Below, piece by piece: positions 56,981 to 64,000 of a stretch of DNA of 64,000 nucleotides (its first letter is position 1; every line of letters starts with the position of its first letter). Below the pieces are notes generated by a model. That model was not told the DNA's origin. It searched no databases and was given only the letters and a program-made list of their open reading frames with translations. The translations under genes were made by a program, and so were the position numbers. The DNA comes from Sphaerolaimus hirsutus (Eukaryota > Nematoda > Chromadorea > Monhysterida > Sphaerolaimidae). The stretch lies in assembly GCA_964036195.1 (NCBI GenBank), contig OZ038456.1, positions 2,418,001 through 2,482,000 on the forward strand, written 5' to 3'.

Positions 56981-57261
56981 TTGATTGTTGGTAAAATTCC
57001 TGTAAAATCTGGTGAAAATAATTGAAGGTACCCTCTAATATAAGGTACCCTCTAATATAAGGCATAACTTTTGGCTCGAAAAATCTGACAAAAACAATAT
57101 AAGGTATACCTTATATTAGAGGTAATACGGTAATACAACCACCCCTCGAAATGCACCTTCGAATTTACACTCTGAAAAATAAACCCCCTATGGGTATTTC
57201 GACGAAATACGTATAGCTGCGATGTGATTTGGCAGCTATTAAGACATCTTGTTCATTGCAA
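56981..57261. other. MITE fragments; no gene seen
   Basis: The text includes taccctctaatataaggc in direct and inverted form with a taatacgg end near 57130, then a CCGTATT-type remnant (aaaataaaccccctatgggt) and gtatagctgcgatgtgattt shared with 53655. Confidence 0.45.
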
Positions 57262-57799
57262 ACTCATTGAGTGGGCGGGGGTCAATGTACTATTTAATAC
57301 TAGGTATTTTGTATGGAGGACTACTTCCCCCCACGTTATAAAAGTCGGGTCGAAGTAGTCCTCGGGCTGATGTAGTCCTCAAGGGCTATATCAACCCAGG
57401 GGGGAAGATGTCCATGGGGGGATAGGGTACGTAACCCCTCCAAAATGATGTACATCATGTATGCAATGTACATGATGTATTTATTACTACAATTTGCATT
57501 GCAGCTACACTTATACGCTCATTTGTGTACATATATAGCACCTATATAACCTATTTTCTCACGTTTATTACCGTTTTTGTGTATGAAAAAGCGTATTCTT
57601 TACTATGAATTACACGAAAATTTCTGACGAAATAATTATAAAAACCCTCGAATAACCCCCCCCCTCGAATAAACCCCCCTCAAATTTTGCTGGCGAAATA
57701 ATAAACCCCCATGGGGGTATTTAGAGGTAATACGGTAGTGTTCTATGGCAGTCAAAACATTTTTAGTAACGCACCTAAGATGAAGAGCCTTTAACATAG

Positions 57800-59402
57800 C
57801 TACCTGCCCCAGGTGCCCGTGCAAGCTGTCCCCCAGCAGTGCGGAGGCGCGCCCGGCTGCGGCACCGTCTACCAGCCTGACCTGGTAATTACTGGTGGAA
57901 ATAGCCTGACTTATAGCACCCGATTTCCGCAAAGTTGTCGAGATTAAGTGGTTTAAATACTATGCCAGATGCCGTGCTGTCTTTATCTGTGTATGAGAAC
58001 CCAAACTGACACACAGATACCATACAATGATCTTCCTCCTATGAATTTGCAACACTAACAACAACAACAAACTACCAATCTTGATCAACAGATGTTTACA
58101 GATGGCAACAATTCCGTCCCCTGGTGTGCCCCAGCCATCTGGTTGCACCTGCCCCAGCCAGCCCTGCCAGCAGCCACCCTGCCCAGATCAGCCCCAGCAG
58201 TGTGGATGCAACCAGCCAACTATCGTGTCACCTCAGCCCTGCCCCCTGGGTATGTCTTTTTGTGTGAATCATTGATAAACAGGGCTGTATCCAGGGGGAG
58301 CTGCAGCCCCCCCCCCCTTCCCGGGGTGAGACCAGAAAGTGACCAGAAAATGTGACTTGAAAATGCGCAAGCGCGCATTTATCACCCCACTACGGTATTA
58401 TCATCAGATTTGCTCCATGTGGCCGCAAATCGTTCTAAATACACTCAATGTTGTGTTTTTTGCTGTTTTTGTATGTATATTTACATACATAAATAAACAG
58501 CGTTCCATGGCGCTAGCGCCAACGCCAATGGCGCAATGGCATGGCGCCTACTAATGGCGCCAGCACCATGGCGCCATTCCGCCACTCTGTAGCTAAAATT
58601 TTAGGGGGCGAGGGCTGAGCCCCGTTCGCCGGCCTCCGTAAACAAGCAGCCCCCCCCGCTCAAAAATCCTGGATACGTCTATGTTGATAAACTATGTATT
58701 AAATGCGCGTGCACACGCTAGTTTACTGCCAGATTTTGGTAAACTCATTAATCGGCTGCTAACGCTTTTAAGTTTACTGGAATGAGTAATTTGGAATCCC
58801 CAACAACTGCAGTTGACAGATAGGCCATTCTGGTAAACTCAAATGCGTACACAACCAATTTATGAGTTTACCAAAATCTGACGGTAAACTAGCGTGTGCA
58901 GCGCCAATGGGGACAATGCTTATCTTGCAGTGGCTCAACAAGGAGGTGCTGCTCAAGCACAGGAAAATGGTATCTGCAGCTGGATGCTCGACCCATTGAG
59001 GGCTCACCAGGACCCCAAATTCTACTTGCAGTGCCAGCCAGCCCCTGGTAATGAGTTTTGCGGCAGATGGAGGAAGATGTGCTGTGCCCCTGCCACCATC
59101 TTCAATGAGCAGCTGCAAGTATGCACATTTGACCCGAGTGAGTGGTTTTTGATTTGAAGCAGCAAGTTTTGTGGACTTTTGTGTTTGTGTAAATACTTAC
59201 CCATGAAAATGGATTTTCATTTGCAGACAACCAGCCAGGTCCATTGGGCCCGGCACAACAGCAGTGTGGTTGCCAAACTGGCCAAGCAATTGGGCAGTGT
59301 GGCCAAAACTTCCAGTGCCCTGGTGAATCTGTTTGCCAAGTGCAACAGCCACCGAGTCAGTGCCCAAACACTTGCTGCTATATGGGTGCCATGCTGAGCT
59401 GA
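57800..59402 (+). CDS. Cys/Pro/Gln-rich peritrophin-like protein, gene copy 4 (exons A-D)
   Basis: Proposed exons are A 57800-57884, B 58102-58249, C 58931-59137 and D 59227-59402. The stop is TGA where the other copies have TAA. Exon B is the long form like copy 1 and exon C reads KMCCAPATIFNEQLQVC like copies 2 and 3. All splice sites and phases are kept. Its own upstream exons are E1 at 29034 and a broken E2 at 50739, more than 28 kb and 6.5 kb away, so a complete transcript is unlikely even though exons A-D look sound. The product, if made, would be an extracellular, possibly chitin-associated protein, from cysteine spacing only. Confidence 0.66.
58280..58683. mobile_element. hAT-like element in intron B-C of copy 4
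   Basis: It begins CAGGGCTGTATCCAGG and ends CCTGGATACGTCTATG; the flanking 8-mer ttgataaa is perfect (58272-58279 and 58684-58691). It is the same insertion as 689-1077 in copy 1, with internal changes including tatcatcagatttgctcc. Confidence 0.8.
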
Positions 59403-59810
59403 ACTGTTTTGCTGGCATTTTTGAATGTAAATGGGGTTAATGTTGATGTGAGTGATCAAATTTTGTTTTTAACGCCATGCACAAAATTGGTATAATTTGT
59501 GCAAGGTGGATTGATTAAACTTATTATGTTTAGTGATTGTTTGTTGTAGTTTTTCATATTGAAATGTTCATATGCTTCATCCAGATGCCATATAAAACCG
59601 AGATCCATTTTATCAAATGCATATGCTAACATAAATACAAATGTAAACTATTCAGTAAAAATGTTGTTCTGCTGGGCTTACATACCCTATCCCCCATGGA
59701 CATCTTACCCTCTGGGTTGGTATAGCCCTCGAGGACTTCTTCCGGCCGAGGACTATTTTGGCCCAACTTTTATAATATGGGATGATGTAGTCCTCCATAC
59801 AAAATATCTA

Positions 59811-60137
59811 CCGTATTTGCTTGAATAGTTCCCCCCTTGAATAATTCCCCCCTCGAATAATCCCCCCTGTAAGACGAGTGAGGAAATAATAATTCCCCCC
59901 TCGAATAATCCCCCCTTTTAAAGATTTGATTAATTTGTTATACTTAATTTGAACAAAATGGCACATTATTGTGTTTATGAAGCATATTTCGTGAAATAAG
60001 TTGATGGAAACATGCTTGAATTATTTGACGAAATAATAATTTCCCTCCTTATATAATTCCCCCCTCAAATAGTTCCCCCGTCAAAAATGTCTGATGAAAT
60101 AATAATCACCCAGGGGGATTATTCAAGCAAATACGGT
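59811..60137. mobile_element. CCGTATTTGCTTG MITE, TA target
   Basis: It begins CCGTATTTGCTTGAATAG and ends TATTCAAGCAAATACGG, flanked by TA. The matching empty site aatatctaattacactattg is at about 2160, after copy 1. This is a clean occupied/empty pair. Confidence 0.88.
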
Positions 60138-60744
60138 AATTACACTATTGGGGCATCTGTTGGGCCATGGTAATGTGTTTGATATTTCCTTTTATTTATT
60201 GTGATGCAAGAACACTGCTTGCATCAGATCAAAAATATTACTTGACGTGTGGCACGCCACAATTATGCACGCGTCTTTGGCATTGATTATCGATTGCGTG
60301 GGTAAATAAAGAACAATGCATGCAACTTCAAAACTCAATTTCTCAGCCATTTCTCAGCCGATTTTCACCAATGAACACTTAAAATGATCAGAATCACATG
60401 GAGTTGCATTTTTATGTTCAGATTCGCACCGGCGCGTCGCACTCAATTTACTGCTGCTATTTATTTATTTATCTAGGTAGTTACATTTTTTACACACATC
60501 ATTTCATATAAATTTCCACTTGACAAATTAACATTTTTCAACTGTGTAAACAATGTCAAGCCGCAACAATGTGTCAATAATCAAAATAAAGCAATAAACA
60601 AATAATAATTATGAGCAAACAATAAGTACCAGAAATAGTGCATAAACATAAAAGTACCTTTTAGTACGATCCCCTCTCCGATGAGGCGATTCGATCCTCC
60701 AATAGTGCGACCCCTTTGGGCACGCTGTGTGAGTATGATGTGAC
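60138..60744. other. 3' flank of copy 4; no gene seen
   Basis: The section 60138-60425 matches 2167-2470. After that is AT-rich DNA and a short stretch with aatagtgcgacccctttggg, related to 61300-61320 and 61985-62030, perhaps pieces of one element later split by the two insertions that follow. Confidence 0.4.
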
Positions 60745-61293
60745 TAGGGTGTCAACAAAAACTTTTTGGCGGAAAACGGAAATGTAAACGGAAAAAAATT
60801 GCACTTGCCGGAAAACGGAAATGGAAAAAAATTCCACCTGCCAGAAAACGGAAAACGGAAAAATGAGAGCCCGGAAAACGGAAACGGAAATGGAAAAAAT
60901 TTGCTGAAATTATGCCGGAAACGGAAAAAATTTGCTGAAATTTTGCCGGAAATGGAAAAAAAATTGCAGAAGTTTATCCAGAAATCAAAAAATTTGCAGA
61001 AATCTTGCTAGAAATAGAAACAATTCACATAATTGAGAACCTGCATGCATGTTTACCAGTTTGGCTGAAACAGAAAACGGAGAATTGAGCCAGAAAATGA
61101 AAAAAAGTTGAAAAATAGACAATTGAGCCGGAAAACAGAAAAAAGTGGATAAACTGAAATTTTAGCCGGAAAACGGAAAATGAGCCGGAAAAACGGAAAC
61201 GGAAAAAAATGTAGCAGCCGGAAAATGGAAATGGAAATGGAAAAAATTTGCCTTCGGAAAGTCGGAAACGGAAAACGGAGAGTTGACACCCTA
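60745..61293. mobile_element. hAT-like element made of GGAAAACGG repeats
   Basis: Ends are TAGGGTGTCAAC and GTTGACACCCTA; flanks gatgtgac and gatgcgac match at 7 of 8. The interior is almost wholly degenerate ggaaaacggaaa repeats, so both strands give long but meaningless frames rich in Lys/Asn/Gly or Phe/Pro/Ser. Confidence 0.8.
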
Positions 61294-61348
61294 GATGCGA
61301 CCCCCTTGCATAGTGCGACCCCCAAAGAAAAACATAAAAAACAACATA

Positions 61349-61799
61349 CCGTATTTTTTTTAAATACCCCCCGGGGGGTGATTGTTTCATAGTGGTCCCG
61401 AGAGGGGGGGTTAAACGAGGGGGGGGGGGTATTTCGAGGGGGTGTGGGGTTATTATTTCGCCAGAAATTTTTTCAAAACCTACAACGAAATCGTTGTTTG
61501 TGATGTACACTGGAGTAGAAAAATGCATCAATAACTGACATGTATAGACTCCTGTAGACTAATAGTAGTACGTAGATGGTAAAAACACTGTTCTAACGTG
61601 ATTACGACATTGTTTTAATGTGTGTTCTGCACTACGCAGAACACAAACTGCAGTATTTGTCATGTACATTCTCTTTACACTCAATCTGGGGGGGGGTATT
61701 TCGAGGGGGGGGTGATTGTTTCATAGTGGTCTCGAGAGGGGGGGGGTAAAACGAGGGGGGGGGTATTTCCAGGGGGGGGGGTATTTCAAGGAAATACGG
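61349..61799. mobile_element. CCGTATT-family MITE, TA target
   Basis: It begins CCGTATTTTTTTTAAATACC and ends TTTCAAGGAAATACGG with TA on both sides. It has two long G-run blocks (about 61400-61450 and 61690-61790) around a core with gtgttctgcactacgcagaac. Confidence 0.75.
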
Positions 61800-62059
61800 T
61801 AAGCAAATTGTTGTGCAATCTGAGGACACTGTTAATTCTATGGACAAGGTGGTGAGTCGAGTTGAGTATTAAGTAGCCAGTTTTGTGGCTTTATGGTATT
61901 TATTGCTATACAATATTGCTTTACCATGTCATGCTCACACTAGAATTACGTGGACACTTGAGTTGATGGAAAAAAATGCAACCCCCTCTACATACAAATG
62001 CGACCGCTCATCCAATAGTGCGACCCGAAAAATGTGCTGAAAACAATAATGTGACAGTT

Positions 62060-63067
62060 GCATTTATATTGACTATATTGACTTGACATATATTGACCTG
62101 ACATAAACCACATGCAATTTTTGAACCTGATAACCACTTATAACCTGATTGAAAACCACTTGACATTTATGACTTGACATAAATGAAGTGACACCTGAAA
62201 ATTATCACTTGACATATTACTTGACATTTGACTTGAACTATAACTTGACACCAAAAATGGACATTACTTTCACTTGTCATTTGACTGGACATTAACCACT
62301 CTACATTAATCAGCTGAATTGCATCACTTGACATGTCTCACTTGACATAAACAACTAAACAATTATCACCTGATGTTTATCACTTCACAGTGCTGACCTG
62401 ACATAAACCACTTGAAGTTTATCACCTGAACACTATCACTTGACATTTTTGACTTGACATAAAGCACTTGACATTTATCACCTGATAGTTACCACTTGAC
62501 ATTTATGACTTGACATAAACCACTTGAAGTTTATCACCTGAACATTATCACTTGACATTTTTGACTTGACATAAACCACTTGACATTTATCACCTGAAAG
62601 TTATCACTTGACATTTATGACTTGAGATAAACCACTCGACATTTATCACCTGACAGTTATCAATTGACGTTTATGACTTTATATAACCACTTGTCATTTA
62701 TCACTTACAATTAACTATTTGACACTGATGATTTGGTATTGACCACATGACATTTATCACCTGATGGTTGTCAATTGACATTTATGACTTGACATAAACC
62801 ACATGACATTTATCACCTGAAGATTATCACTCAACATTTATGACTTGACATAATCCACTTGACATTTATCACCTGATAGTTTTTAATTGCCATCTCTGAC
62901 TTTGTATTACCACTTGTCATTTATCACTTACCATTAACCACTTGACACTGATGATTTGGAATTAAACACTTGATTATTATCACCTGAGCATTATCACTTG
63001 ACAGACAACTTGACATTTGACTTTATAATTCACTTGACATTTGACTTGACATTAACCACTACAACTT
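62060..63067. repeat. 1 kb satellite (TGACATTTATCACCTGA type)
   Basis: The array is a degenerate series of acttgacatttatgacttga, cataaaccacttgac and atttatcacctga. Longer periods of about 60 and 120 bases are visible. It is bordered on the right by the dispersed block at 63068, exactly as the shorter array at 4145-4484 is. Confidence 0.88.
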
Positions 63068-64000
63068 TATGACGGAAAGTAATCACTGACTCCAAGGTCA
63101 CATGCCCAGTATCACATCAAGCATCACTTCAGGCACATGTGCGCATTTATTACAAAACAAGCAAAGTTTAATAACTTTTGTAAATCTCAACCAAAATTGC
63201 CAAAAAGTAGCTCATTTGAAAGCTCTAGTCATGGCGCACATCAACAAATTTTTGTTAATGCTGCATTTGTATTTAAATTTCAAATTTATAGAGATTTGGA
63301 AATTTCAAACAGCTACGGTCCCAAAGTGGGTGGAGCCTGTGAAAAATGTTTTCGAAAAAAATAAATGGCATCATATGCTCTTTCATATGTATGAGCCATC
63401 ACTCGTGAAGATTGTGTTGTGTTACTGGACAGTTATTGCAGTTTAAAGATTGTCAGGAGAACAATAAGAGCAACAACAACAACAACAACAACAACACTGC
63501 CTAGAAAGGAAAATGTGTAATAACTTCCTCCCAACACAATCATTTGATCTGAAAATTTACATGGGGGTACTTTTTGACACGGGCTATTCAATGGTATAAT
63601 CGGTTTAGCCGTAGCTTGTATAGTTCCGGAGTTATTGCGATTCTAAATTTGCGATTTCTGCATTTTGGTGTGTGTGTGACCATTTTATGGGTGGGTCCTT
63701 GCGCCCTCCCTCGGCAGCGAGGGACCACCCGAAAATGGGTTGCCTCTCTTCTCAGTGTCTTCGAATTGATTGATGTAAATTCCGATTTATTTTTTTCAAC
63801 ATAACTTTATTCACAGCACGTCAAGGCGGCAGACTTCAAATATTTTAATCCGATTACAGCGCAGTGCTAGGTATAAAAATGGAATCAAGTAACAAAGAAC
63901 GGGATAATATGCAATTATTGAAAGTGCACCGCTTTTTCATCCAAGCTCAGAAATAGAATGTTGTCGCATACAAAGTACTTTTTACAGAGCACCCGAACGC
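63068..64000. repeat. dispersed ~0.93 kb repeat, cut by the window end
   Basis: It is collinear with 4485-5417, with small indels (for example a 4-base change near 63390 and a longer caacaacaa run). It reaches agagcacccgaacgc at the window end, where copy 4485-5417 also continues, so the match probably extends further. Confidence 0.8.

Larger units (their letters stand above)
51432..57434. mobile_element. 6 kb composite insertion in the E2-A intron of unit 4
   Basis: Both flanks carry the 14-mer cccctccaaaatga (51418-51431 and 57435-57448). The left end is ttacaggtatttatcccccc and the right end ggggggatagggtacgtaa, which are inverted relatives. A second right end lies inside at 53006, so 51432-53006 is one fold-back element and 57262-57434 is a repeated right end. 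Between them are MITEs, a local duplication and a BEL relic. Confidence 0.6.

Noticed and set aside
61025-61531. 168-codon minus-strand frame rich in Phe, Pro and Ser
   Set aside because: It translates the ggaaaacgg repeats of the hAT-like element and then runs into a MITE.
62060-63067. CRISPR-like array
   Set aside because: Units are degenerate with no unique spacers of fixed length, and the setting is eukaryotic.

Overview
The window looks like accessory DNA from a transposon-rich invertebrate animal. Split reading frames join at GT/AG introns with matching phase. The repeated gene carries a peritrophin-A-like cysteine pattern. The mobile elements (hAT-like, Harbinger-like, TA-target MITEs, BEL/Pao) are eukaryotic. 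I cannot name the species; a nematode or another ecdysozoan is a guess. I saw no bacterial operons, tRNA, rRNA or CRISPR.

The host content is one gene family in tandem, all on the + strand. Four copies of the same 3' exon set (here called A, B, C, D) lie at 213-1796, 12105-15131, 22135-25159 and 57800-59402. They encode a short Cys/Pro/Gln-rich protein with a peritrophin-A-like segment in exon C. Two GC-rich upstream exons (E1, E2) precede copy 3 at 19006-19606. For copy 4, E1 is at 29034-29241 and E2 at 50739-51213. A GC-rich island precedes E1 in units 3 and 4; a third copy of it stops at a 200-N gap (11249-11448), where E1/E2 of copy 2 would be expected. About 7.9 kb from 11449 reappears almost unchanged from 21480. 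Copies 1 and 4 share one intronic hAT-like insertion and copies 2 and 3 share another, so the copies group as (1,4) and (2,3).

Unit 4 has been split by mobile DNA. A 21.3 kb block with Harbinger-like ends and a TAA target duplication (29415-50698) lies in its E1-E2 intron. A 289 bp palindromic element with CACAG ends interrupts E2. A 6 kb insertion flanked by a 14 bp repeat (51432-57434) separates E2 from exon A. Inside the 21 kb block is a nest: a hAT-like element (35035-47926) holds another (35233-47423), which holds a complete-looking minus-strand BEL/Pao element (35551-47019). Its LTRs are almost identical, it has a TGTCA duplication and a Ser-tRNA-type primer site, and it carries gag, nucleocapsid/protease, integrase and an envelope-like gene. 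The reverse-transcriptase core is missing in frame, and three further breaks interrupt the coding series.

The remaining sequence is repeats: a TA-target MITE family with CCGTATT ends and G/C tracts, GCGCC-rich elements, long fold-back elements, a 39 bp minisatellite, a TGACATTTATCACCTGA-type satellite, a dispersed 0.9 kb block, and a decayed plus-strand BEL pol relic (54600-56162). All family assignments come from reading motifs and repeat ends by eye; no database search was made.
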